Below are positions 1-6,317 of a DNA stretch of 6,317 bases, in pieces (the stretch's first letter is position 1; each line of letters starts with the position of its first letter). The notes beneath the pieces were generated by a model that saw nothing but the letters and a program-made list of their open reading frames with translations, made no database searches and was not told where the DNA came from. Where the stretch lies: contig RFHL01000179.1 in NCBI GenBank assembly GCA_003696875.1, positions 1 to 6,317 of the forward strand. Reading direction: 5' to 3'. This DNA is from Bacteroidota bacterium (GTDB lineage Bacteria; Bacteroidota; Bacteroidia; J057). The position numbers and the translations under genes were made by a program.

Positions 1-28
1 AAAAAAAAAAAAGAAGGAGGAGGGAGGG
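1..28. other. 28-base all-purine tract with an A12 run
   Basis: The first 28 bases contain only A and G: twelve A residues, then mixed GA/GGA/GGGA steps, ending at the C at 29. Read on the minus strand this is a pyrimidine tract ending in T12, downstream of the 33-64 palindrome. That hints at a terminator for minus-strand transcription, but about 20 bases separate the stem from the T run, which is not the classical arrangement. The tract touches the window edge, so its full length is unknown. The composition is certain; any function is a guess. Confidence 0.6.
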
Positions 29-32
29 CGTA

Positions 33-64
33 CCCCCCGGCCTGCCAGCTGGCAGGCCGGGGGG
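33..64. repeat. Perfect 32-bp GC-rich palindrome without spacer
   Basis: Bases 33-48 are the exact reverse complement of bases 49-64. Each arm is six C (or G), then GGCCTGCC (or GGCAGGCC), meeting at a central AGCT. With no spacer it could form a very stable hairpin in RNA with only a few central bases looped out, or a cruciform in DNA. It sits between the purine tract and a GC-rich hairpin block. Possible roles are a transcription terminator or barrier, or one end of a REP-like intergenic element. No T run follows directly on either strand. The symmetry is seen directly; the role is inference. Confidence 0.85.
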
Positions 65-69
65 CGCGT

Positions 70-120
70 GCCTCCGGGCTCGCTGCGCTCGGTCCTTCGG
101 ACCAGGCCCTCCGGCCCGCT
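70..120. repeat. GC-rich multi-hairpin block, REP-like
   Basis: This stretch packs several short inverted repeats. GGTCC at 91-95 pairs with GGACC at 99-103 around a TTC loop. GGCC at 105-108 pairs with GGCC at 113-116. CGGGC at 75-79 could pair with GCCCG at 114-118 to enclose the rest. The edges, GCCTCCGGGCTCGCT (70-84) and GCCCTCCGGCCCGCT (106-120), are near-copies of each other. Phrases such as CTCGCTGCGCTCGG are of a kind I associate with dispersed intergenic repeats in bacteria. A short + strand reading frame crosses it (68-361), but its low-complexity Pro/Ser/Arg translation looks like non-coding repeat. Genome-wide copies would prove it a repeat family. Confidence 0.5.
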
Positions 121-129
121 CACGCCGCC

Positions 130-223
130 GCAGGCCATCCCGCATGTATGGAATCCGGCGAAAGCCTCGGTAAGCTGGTCAAAGCTCTTACCGGCAGGCC
201 ATCCCGCATTTATGGAATCCGGC
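130..223. repeat. Pair of 30-bp direct repeats, 64 bp apart
   Basis: Bases 130-159 and 194-223 are the same 30-bp sequence with one difference (G at 146, T at 210). Both start GCAGGCCATCCCGCAT and end TATGGAATCCGGC. The 34 bases between them (160-193) are not repeated but contain a hairpin (168-193). The exact 64-bp offset fits either a partial tandem duplication or the two ends of a small repeated element. It continues straight on from the hairpin block, so the whole of 33-223 may be one compound intergenic element. No coding sense was found in it on either strand. Confidence 0.75.
168..193. repeat. 7-bp inverted repeat between the direct repeats
   Basis: CGGTAAG at 168-174 is the reverse complement of CTTACCG at 187-193, giving a 7-bp stem with a 12-base loop. 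A second small hairpin lies just before it: GGC at 157-159 and GCC at 164-166 closed by GAAA, a GNRA-type tetraloop. No T run follows the larger stem on either strand, so a simple terminator is unlikely. It is more probably structural within the repeat cluster. Confidence 0.55.
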
Positions 224-296
224 CCCATAGGCGCTCTATTGGACGAAGATCCCTCCTTTTCACGCCGGTTCCCCGGGGCCTCCGGGTTCCCGTCTG

Positions 297-337
297 ACGA
301 ATTTCCTCCCCTGGTACCACCTGGGACGGAAATTCGT
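297..337. promoter_or_regulatory. Leader inverted repeat: operator, stem-loop or terminator candidate
   Basis: ACGAATTTCC at 297-306 is the exact reverse complement of GGAAATTCGT at 328-337. The pairing continues inward as TCCC (307-310) with GGGA (323-326) after skipping C327, so a 14-bp stem with one bulge is possible. The arm centres are 31 bp apart, close to three helical turns, as in a DNA operator. The structure ends 37 bases before the ATG at 375. It is followed by a T-rich stretch (338-350), which would also suit a weak intrinsic terminator for a gene upstream. TATCTTGC at 338-345 only loosely resembles the Bacteroidota -7 element TAnnTTTG, and no -33 TTTG is suitably placed, so no promoter is called. 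The repeat is certain; its role is not. Confidence 0.5.
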
Positions 338-374
338 TATCTTGCTTTCTACCCTCATTAACCCATGTCTCCAC

Positions 375-476
375 ATGCTTCCCCGATCCTTCCCTGTGTC
401 TTTCCCCTCCCGTCTCCTGCGATGGCTGGCTCCGCTGCTGTCTCTGGGATGCCTCTTACCCTTCACGACCATGGCC
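375..476 (+). other. Signal peptide of the macroglobulin
   Basis: The first 34 residues have basic residues at R4, R13 and R16, a hydrophobic core from W17 to F30, and a likely signal peptidase I cut after T-M-A (residue 34) before Q35. An AQ start to the mature protein is common in Bacteroidota. A cysteine at 26 follows S-L-G, which is only a poor lipobox because position -3 is Ser rather than Leu/Val/Ile, and the hydrophobic run continues past it. A soluble periplasmic or outward-exported protein is therefore favoured, although some bacterial macroglobulins are lipoproteins. Confidence 0.75.
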
Positions 477-3400
477 CAGCCTAGCACTGACTTTCCGGCC
501 CTGTGGCAGCAGGTCGACAGCCTGGCCAGCGCGCGGCGCAGTCGCGACGCCGCCGAGCTGTCGGCCCGTATCGAGACCCTCGCCCGCGCCGAGGGCAATC
601 CCGTCGAGGCCCTGCGGGGCTTGCTGCACACCCTCCGCTTCCGCACCGAGTATACCGAGAAGGCCGACTCCCTCAACATCGCCACCCTGCAAGCACGCCT
701 CCAGGCGGCCGAAGGGATCGAGCGGCCCATCCTGCACTCGCTGCTGGGCGAGACCTACATGCAGTACTACAACTACCATCGCTGGGAGATCGCCGATCGC
801 GCCGCCCAGGAGGTGACTGCCGCTGACTTTGCCACCTGGGATGCTACCACCTTTCTGCGCGAGAGTGGCGCCCATTATCTGGCGGCCCTAAGCCCGGCCG
901 AGCTGCTGCAGCAGAGCCCCGTCGGTGCCTATGCCCGCTTGCTCAACCCACAGGAAGGCAGCGCCCGATACCGGCCTACGCTCTACGACCTGCTGGCTCA
1001 CCGCGCCCTGGATCACTTCTCCAACTCGGCCAACACCCTGCCTGAGTCAGAGCCCCGCTTTGTGATCCCGTTGGAGGCTGGCATGCAGCCAGCGGAGGCA
1101 TTTGTCCAGGTGGAGTTGGCTACCCCTGACACCAATAAGGCCCTATTCCGGGTGATGACGCTTTTGCAGACCCTCACCCGCTGGCACCTCACTACCGGCA
1201 ACCGCTACGCCCTGGTCGACCTGGATCTTAAGCGCCTGTCTTTGGTGCGAACTGAGGCGGAAGGGGAGAATAAATCATCGGCCTACCTGGCAGCCTTGCA
1301 GGCGCTGGAGACAGGCTATGCCGGCCATCCGGCCCAGGCCGATGTGACGTATACAATCGCCCAGTGGTACGCCGAGCAGGCCCGCAGCTACGACCCCTTC
1401 GCGGCCGACCCGGTCGGCCGGGACAGTTACCTGACGGTCCGCGACCTTTGCCGCAAGACCACCGAGGCCTATCCCGGCAGCCGAGGCGCTACCAACTGCG
1501 CGGCCCTGCTGAGTCGTATTCAGGAAAAAAGCCTCTCTTTGCAGGCAGAGGCCTTTGTGGCACCCCGGCAGGTTTTTCCGGTATCCGTGGCTTTTCGCAA
1601 CCTTGATCGCCTCTTTTTCCGGGCGGTGCGTTTGACACCGGCCCTGCAAGAGGCCCTTTCGGGGCTACGCTACCACCAGCAGGATGAGCGGCTTAAGCTG
1701 CTCATGGCCGCCCCGGCGGCCCGGAGTTGGACTCAGCCGCTGCCGGAGGCCCGCGACTTCCATCCGCATCGCACCGAGATCGCCGCTCTTGGGCTCCCCG
1801 CCGGGAACTACATCCTCCTGGCCTCCGACAGCCGCAATTTTGAGTTGAAGGGACACGCCATTGCCCTGCTTGATGTCCAGGTGACCGGCATGGCCGTGAC
1901 CGGCTTCTCGACCCAAGACGGGCAGCGGGTATACTACCTGACCGACCGGCAGACTGGGGCCCCGCTGGCGGGCGTGCGCGCCGAGGTGAAGGGCCGCCCC
2001 CGTCCCGCCCCACGGGTGGGGACCTCTCCCGCACCGGTGGACACCCTTATGGCCACCGACGACCAGGGGCGCCTGCAGCTGGGTCCCCGCTACACCCGGG
2101 AGTATCTGAACATCAAGTTTGTCCAGGAAGACGACGTACTCGAAACCAACGCCTACTACCTGCGCCCCGATAGCGAACCCTCTGCCCGGGAACGCACCGT
2201 CTTTTTCACCGACCGGCGTATCTACCGCCCGGGACAGACCATCTACTTCAAGGCACTGGCCCTGCAGCAGGAGGGGGATGAGACCCGTTTGTTGCCCCGG
2301 CACCGCCTGGCCGTCACCTTCTATGACGCCAACCGGCAGGAGGTGAAAACCCTACAGCTGCAAACCAATGAGTTTGGCTCGGCCAGCGGGGAGTTTGTGG
2401 CGCCTCTAACCGGTCTTACCGGGACCATGACCCTCAGCACCGGCTATGGGGATCATGACGTGAACGTGGAGGAATACAAGCGGCCGACCTTTGAGGTCAC
2501 CTTTAAACCCGTATCCGGGGCCTATGCCTTGGAGGAGGAAGTTACTGTCACCGGTCAGGCCGCGGCCTTTACCGGGGCGGCCCTGGATGGGGCCACGGTC
2601 AGCTATCGGGTGGTACGGGAGGCTCAGTTTCCGTATTGGTACTTCTGGGGCCGTCGTCCCGGCCGCTCCGAGACCGCCGAGCTGGCCCGGGGTGAGGTGA
2701 CCACCACCGCAGACGGGGCGTTTTCCATTCCCTTCACCCTGGCTCCAGACGCTGGTCTGGACCCGGCTGACAAGCCCGTTTTTACCTACACCATCTATGC
2801 CGATGTTACAGACATCACCGGCGAGACCCGGAGTGGACAGGCCAGCCTGCGGGCAGGCTACGTCGCCCTGGAGTTGGGCCTGGACCTTCCCGACCAGCTC
2901 TTTCAGGATCGCCTGGCTCCGGTCGGCTTACAGGCCCACAATCTAAGTGGCGAGGCTCAGGCCACGGAAGCCACCCTGCGTGTCTTCCCGCTGAAGGCCC
3001 CGGCCCAGGCCTTCCGGCCTCGTCTCTGGGAGCGACCCGATATGCAACTCTATACCGAGCGCGAATACCGGCAGCGTTTCCCGCGGGATCTCTATGCCCA
3101 GGAAGACACCCGCCACAGCTGGCCGGCAGGAGCGGCCATCGTGGACCAGGCGGTAGCCTGGTCGGGCGAGGAATCGCTGACCCTGACGGCCCTCCGGGAC
3201 GCCGCTCCCGGAGCCTACAAGGCGGTGCTGCGCGTAGATTCCCTCGACCTAGAAGTAGTCCGCTACTTTACGCTATCGGCCGCTCCTACGGCCGCCCCGG
3301 CCGTGCCTACCTGGCTGGACCTGCACCTCAGCCAAAGCCAGGCCGAGCCTGGCGATACGGTCGTCGTACATTTGCACACCTCCGAGAAGAAACTCTGGGT

Positions 3401-6317
3401 GCAGTATCAGCTGAGTTTCAAGGGCCAGACCCTGGATGAGCAGCTCCTGGTCTTGACCCCGGAGGGACACAGCCTGACTGTACCCATCGACGAGGCCTAC
3501 CGAGGTGGGCTGATGGTGCAGTGTACCGCGGTCGCCTACGGACGCGCCTTTAGCCAGGCTGCGGGCATCACGGTCCCCTGGACCAACAAGGAGCTACAGC
3601 TAAGCTGGGAGACCTTCCGCTCCGACCTGCTGCCGGGGCAGCAGGAGGAATGGCGGTTGCGCATCCGCGGGCCGCAGGCCGAGGCGGTGAGCGCCGAGAT
3701 GGTGGCGACCCTCTACGACGCCTCGCTGGACGCCTTCCGGGCCAATCAGTTTGCGCTCTCTCTATACCCGCAGTACCGCCGTCCGCTGTCAACGGTGGAG
3801 GCCGGTTTTGGCAGCCATCGCAGCCAGCTGTATGCCCAGAACTGGAACACCTATCAGGCGGGACAGCGGCAAGGCTACGACCAGTTTGACTGGTGTGGCT
3901 TCAGCATCGATGCCCCGTGGCGGCATCTGGTGCGGGGTTCAGGAGACGCTCAGCGGATGGTGACAGCCGAGTTGGCTATGGATGGCCCGCCCTCGCCGGC
4001 GCCTGCCGGCGAGCCGGTGGCCGCCGAAGAAAAATATTTGGCGGACTCCACGCTGGGTGACGAAGGGGCCGCCGATTTTGAATTTGGTGACCAAGGTGAG
4101 GCTACGGCCGAGTCCGAGCCGGCTGCGCCCCAGATTCGCAGCAATCTGAATGAAACGGCCTTTTTCTTCCCCCACCTCCAAACCAATGCCGAGGGAGAAG
4201 TGATCCTCGCCTTCAAGATGCCAGAGGCCCTGACCCGCTGGAAATTTCTGGGCTTGGCCCATACCCGCGATCTGGCCATTGGGACCTTGGGCGGTGAGAC
4301 CGTCACCCAAAAAGACCTGATGGTGGTGCCCAACCTGCCCCGCTTTGTGCGGGAGGGGGATCGCATCCGGCTGACAGCTAAGGTTGTGAATCTGTCTGAG
4401 AAAGAATTGAGCGGTACCGCCACCCTGGGATTGCTTGATGCGCTGAGCCTGGCCCCGGCCGATGCGGCCTTTCAAATGCAGGCCAGCCTGAAGCCCTTTA
4501 CGGTGGCGGCAGGTGGCAGTACGGTTCTGGGCTGGGAAATTGTCGTGCCCGAGGGCGGGCCCCAAGCCCTGATGACCCGCTTTGTCGCGCAGGCCGGAGA
4601 CTTCTCCGATGGACAGGAGAATGTGTTGCCTGTGCTGACCAACCGGATGCTGGTGACGGAGACCCAACCGCTGCTCCTCCGCGCCGGGGACCGGCGCGAG
4701 ACGGTGCGCTTCGAAAACTTGCTCAATGCCGGAGATTCCAAGACCCTGCGACACGAGCGCCTTACCCTGGAGATGACCACCAATCCGGCCTGGTATGCCG
4801 TGCAGGCGCTGCCCTACCTGATGGAGTTTCCCCACAGTTGTACGGAGCAGATTTTTTCCCGCTACTATGCCAATGCGCTGGCGACCCATATCGCCCAGGC
4901 GACGCCCCAGCTGCAGGCGGTCTTTGCCGAGTGGCAGCAACTGCCCGCCGACGTGGGCCTGGTTTCCAATCTGGAAAAAAATGCGGATCTGAAGCAGGCC
5001 CTGCTAACCGAGACGCCCTGGGTCCTGCAAGCCCAGAGCGAGTCCGAGCGGAAGCGGCAGATTGGAATCCTCTTTGATATGGGGCGTATGGCCCAGGAAC
5101 TGCAGCAAGCGCAGCAGCAGCTGGCCCAGCGGCAAGGCGCCACCGGTGCGTTTAGCTGGTTTCCGGGTATGCCCGAGAGCCGCTACATCACCCAGCTCAT
5201 TGCCACGGGCATGGGGCAGCTGACCCACCTGGGCATCAGCTTGAGTGGCGATCAGGAGCGGGCCAGTCTGGCCCAGGCGGCGGTGGCTTATCTGGATGCC
5301 CAGGTGCGGGAAGATTACCAGCGCCTGATTGACCTAAAGGCCAATATGGACGAAAACCACCTTTCGCCTACCCATATCCAGTATCTGTACATGCGCTCCT
5401 ACTATGATGCCTCCAGCCTGCAGGATGCGGATCGCCCGGCCTATGATTATTTTTACGGTCAGGCCCGGCAGTACTGGAACAAGCAGAGCCTGTACATGAT
5501 GGGCATGCTGGCGCTGGTTTTCCAGCGCAACGGCGATGCTGCCCTGGCCTCCGAACTGATTGAGGCCCTGCGGCAAAATGCCGTCATGAATCCTCATATA
5601 GGAATGTATTGGAAAAGCCCGGGGGGCTACTTCTGGTATCAGGCCCCGATTGAGCGGCAGGCACTCTTTATCGAGGCCTTTGACGAGGTGGCCGGCGATG
5701 CCGAGGCGGTGGATGAGATGCGGGTATGGCTGCTGCAAAACAAGCGCACCAATGACTGGGGCACCACCCGGGCCACCGCGGCCGCCTGCTACGCGCTCCT
5801 GCAGCGTGGGGAGGATTGGCTGGGTGAGGCACCACCTGTCTACATCTCCCTGGGAGACATCAAAGTAGATCCCTCCGCCAGGCCCGATGCAGAGGTGGAG
5901 ACCGGAACGGGGCACTACCAGACCAGCTGGTCGGGGGATGAGATTGTCCCGGAAATGGGAAAAATCAAGCTGAAGCGTGACGGCCGCGGCCTGGCTTGGG
6001 GGGCGCTCTATTGGCAGTACTTCGAGCAGATGGACAAGATTGGCTATGCCGAGACGCCGCTTTCCATTCGCAAGGAGCTTTTCGTGGAGGAGCGCTCTCC
6101 CAACGGTCCGGTTCTCCGGCCGCTGGAAGCTGAGGGGAGTCTCCAACCCGGTGACAAACTGGTGGTTCGGATTGAGCTGCGCGTGGATCGCGCCATGGAG
6201 TATGTTCACCTCAAGGACCTGCGGGCCGCAGGACTGGAACCGATCAACGTCCTTTCTGGCTACCGATACCAGGGCGGTCTGGGGTATTACGAAAGCACCC
6301 GCGACGCGGCCACCCAC
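375..6317 (+). CDS. Bacterial alpha-2-macroglobulin family protein, 3' end missing
   Basis: Family members trap proteases: bait cleavage triggers a shape change and covalent capture through a thioester. The frame is open for 1981 codons to the window edge. Order seen: signal peptide 1-34; helical TPR-like region about 35-395 with C359 and C375 (possible disulfide); MG1-type beta domain from about 390; MG2 at about 606-695 (FFTDRRIYRPGQTIYFK); next MG domain from 700 (VEEYKRPTFEV); bait-region-type domain about 980-1121 (TFRSDLLPGQ, YDASLDAF); acidic linker 1199-1253; A2M core from 1257 (LNETAFFFP); thioester domain about 1463-1815 with CTEQ at 1489-1492; MG8/receptor-binding-like domain from about 1896. 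The end resembles a point in relatives about 50 residues before their C-terminus (from memory). The ATG at 375 is chosen because it gives a signal peptide. The frame is open upstream to 231, but M33 is the next ATG and would lose export. No Shine-Dalgarno is visible. The family is sure; its target is unknown. Confidence 0.95.
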   Translation, partial: MLPRSFPVSFPSRLLRWLAPLLSLGCLLPFTTMAQPSTDFPALWQQVDSLASARRSRDAAELSARIETLARAEGNPVEALRGLLHTLRFRTEYTEKADSLNIATLQARLQAAEGIERPILHSLLGETYMQYYNYHRWEIADRAAQEVTAADFATWDATTFLRESGAHYLAALSPAELLQQSPVGAYARLLNPQEGSARYRPTLYDLLAHRALDHFSNSANTLPESEPRFVIPLEAGMQPAEAFVQVELATPDTNKALFRVMTLLQTLTRWHLTTGNRYALVDLDLKRLSLVRTEAEGENKSSAYLAALQALETGYAGHPAQADVTYTIAQWYAEQARSYDPFAADPVGRDSYLTVRDLCRKTTEAYPGSRGATNCAALLSRIQEKSLSLQAEAFVAPRQVFPVSVAFRNLDRLFFRAVRLTPALQEALSGLRYHQQDERLKLLMAAPAARSWTQPLPEARDFHPHRTEIAALGLPAGNYILLASDSRNFELKGHAIALLDVQVTGMAVTGFSTQDGQRVYYLTDRQTGAPLAGVRAEVKGRPRPAPRVGTSPAPVDTLMATDDQGRLQLGPRYTREYLNIKFVQEDDVLETNAYYLRPDSEPSARERTVFFTDRRIYRPGQTIYFKALALQQEGDETRLLPRHRLAVTFYDANRQEVKTLQLQTNEFGSASGEFVAPLTGLTGTMTLSTGYGDHDVNVEEYKRPTFEVTFKPVSGAYALEEEVTVTGQAAAFTGAALDGATVSYRVVREAQFPYWYFWGRRPGRSETAELARGEVTTTADGAFSIPFTLAPDAGLDPADKPVFTYTIYADVTDITGETRSGQASLRAGYVALELGLDLPDQLFQDRLAPVGLQAHNLSGEAQATEATLRVFPLKAPAQAFRPRLWERPDMQLYTEREYRQRFPRDLYAQEDTRHSWPAGAAIVDQAVAWSGEESLTLTALRDAAPGAYKAVLRVDSLDLEVVRYFTLSAAPTAAPAVPTWLDLHLSQSQAEPGDTVVVHLHTSEKKLWVQYQLSFKGQTLDEQLLVLTPEGHSLTVPIDEAYRGGLMVQCTAVAYGRAFSQAAGITVPWTNKELQLSWETFRSDLLPGQQEEWRLRIRGPQAEAVSAEMVATLYDASLDAFRANQFALSLYPQYRRPLSTVEAGFGSHRSQLYAQNWNTYQAGQRQGYDQFDWCGFSIDAPWRHLVRGSGDAQRMVTAELAMDGPPSPAPAGEPVAAEEKYLADSTLGDEGAADFEFGDQGEATAESEPAAPQIRSNLNETAFFFPHLQTNAEGEVILAFKMPEALTRWKFLGLAHTRDLAIGTLGGETVTQKDLMVVPNLPRFVREGDRIRLTAKVVNLSEKELSGTATLGLLDALSLAPADAAFQMQASLKPFTVAAGGSTVLGWEIVVPEGGPQALMTRFVAQAGDFSDGQENVLPVLTNRMLVTETQPLLLRAGDRRETVRFENLLNAGDSKTLRHERLTLEMTTNPAWYAVQALPYLMEFPHSCTEQIFSRYYANALATHIAQATPQLQAVFAEWQQLPADVGLVSNLEKNADLKQALLTETPWVLQAQSESERKRQIGILFDMGRMAQELQQAQQQLAQRQGATGAFSWFPGMPESRYITQLIATGMGQLTHLGISLSGDQERASLAQAAVAYLDAQVREDYQRLIDLKANMDENHLSPTHIQYLYMRSYYDASSLQDADRPAYDYFYGQARQYWNKQSLYMMGMLALVFQRNGDAALASELIEALRQNAVMNPHIGMYWKSPGGYFWYQAPIERQALFIEAFDEVAGDAEAVDEMRVWLLQNKRTNDWGTTRATAAACYALLQRGEDWLGEAPPVYISLGDIKVDPSARPDAEVETGTGHYQTSWSGDEIVPEMGKIKLKRDGRGLAWGALYWQYFEQMDKIGYAETPLSIRKELFVEERSPNGPVLRPLEAEGSLQPGDKLVVRIELRVDRAMEYVHLKDLRAAGLEPINVLSGYRYQGGLGYYESTRDAATH
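3969..4133 (+). other. Acidic Ala/Pro-rich linker, candidate bait region
   Basis: Residues 1199-1253 are low complexity and look unstructured. They are rich in Ala, Pro, Gly and Glu/Asp, with about 14 acidic residues but only one Lys (K1220) within the first 50. The segment lies between the end of the bait-domain block and the A2M core starting at N1257, where macroglobulins carry the exposed segment that proteases cut. The scarcity of Lys/Arg would make it a poor trypsin target and favour enzymes that cut after small, acidic or aromatic residues (Y1221, F1235 and F1237 are present). Position and composition are seen; bait function is inferred. Confidence 0.5.
4839..4850 (+). other. Thioester motif CTEQ
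   Basis: Residues 1489-1492 read Cys-Thr-Glu-Gln in the context EFPHSCTEQIFSRYY, matching the C-x-E-Q motif of thioester-containing macroglobulins and complement proteins. In the family the Cys side chain and the Gln carboxamide form an internal thioester that acylates the attacking protease when exposed. The motif opens the helical thioester domain, as expected. All three key residues (C1489, E1491, Q1492) are intact, so covalent trapping is plausible. Confidence 0.9.

Noticed and set aside
130..223. CRISPR-like arrangement of 30-bp repeat, 34-base spacer, 30-bp repeat
   Set aside because: There are only two repeats and one spacer. The spacer contains its own inverted repeat, no cas gene is visible, and the repeats continue into other repeat-like sequence.
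68..361. 97-codon + strand open frame upstream of the main gene
   Set aside because: It runs through the palindrome-adjacent hairpin block and both direct repeats. The translation is Pro/Ser/Arg-rich with the repeated phrases visible in it, so it reads as translated intergenic repeat.
471..473. In-frame ATG at codon 33 as the start
   Set aside because: Starting there would remove the whole signal peptide, which is otherwise well formed from the ATG at 375.
365..484. ATG at 365 as an alternative gene start
   Set aside because: It is in a different frame from the macroglobulin and hits TAG after 39 codons (stop at 482-484). It gives no recognisable peptide.
260..730. 156-codon minus-strand open frame overlapping the 5' end of the gene
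   Set aside because: It overlaps the signal peptide and N-terminal region in antisense. It is very Arg/Ser-rich with no domain.
1665..2303. 212-codon minus-strand open frame
   Set aside because: It is antisense to the region leading into and entering the MG2 domain. It has no motif or plausible start context.
3939..4940. 333-codon minus-strand open frame
   Set aside because: It lies wholly inside the macroglobulin gene on the opposite strand. Its translation is low-complexity Gly/Gln/Arg/His-rich with no recognisable domain, as expected when a GC-rich gene with few TA-containing codons is read in antisense.
5334..6317. 327-codon minus-strand open frame reaching the window edge
   Set aside because: It is antisense to the thioester and C-terminal domains, which match their family strongly on the + strand. 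No family features are seen in the antisense translation.

Overview
The window is almost entirely one gene. An uninterrupted + strand reading frame runs from an ATG at 375 to the last base at 6317 (1981 codons, no stop). It encodes an exported bacterial alpha-2-macroglobulin (A2M) family protein whose last part lies beyond the window. Two features point to Bacteroidota: the family's characteristic phrases there (VEEYKRPTFEV, YDASLDAF, LNETAFFFP, CTEQIFSRYYAN, VDRAMEYVHLKDLRA, YYESTRD) and the lack of a Shine-Dalgarno sequence. The strong G/C bias at third codon positions suggests a GC-rich member of the phylum, perhaps Saprospiria/Lewinella-like. That lineage is an inference from remembered family patterns, not from a search.

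Layout. Bases 1-374 hold no convincing gene. They start with a 28-base all-purine tract, then a perfect 32-bp palindrome (33-64), a GC-rich block of small hairpins (70-120), and two 30-bp direct repeats 64 bp apart (130-159 and 194-223) that flank a hairpin (168-193). This resembles a compound intergenic REP-like repeat. Next comes a leader (231-374) with a perfect 10-bp inverted repeat (297-306/328-337). From 375 onward everything is the macroglobulin gene: signal peptide, an N-terminal helical TPR-like region with a cysteine pair, macroglobulin beta domains, an acidic Ala/Pro-rich linker that is the best bait-region candidate, the A2M core, a thioester domain with the CTEQ motif, and the start of the C-terminal receptor-binding-like (MG8) domain.

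How it works. In known family members a protease cuts the bait region, the molecule changes shape, and the Cys-Gln thioester reacts covalently with the protease so that it is trapped. This protein keeps the parts needed for that, so a periplasmic or cell-envelope protease-defence role is the most economical reading. No partner gene is visible, so operon context cannot be judged. I see no convincing previously undescribed system. The least explained part is the intergenic repeat cluster.
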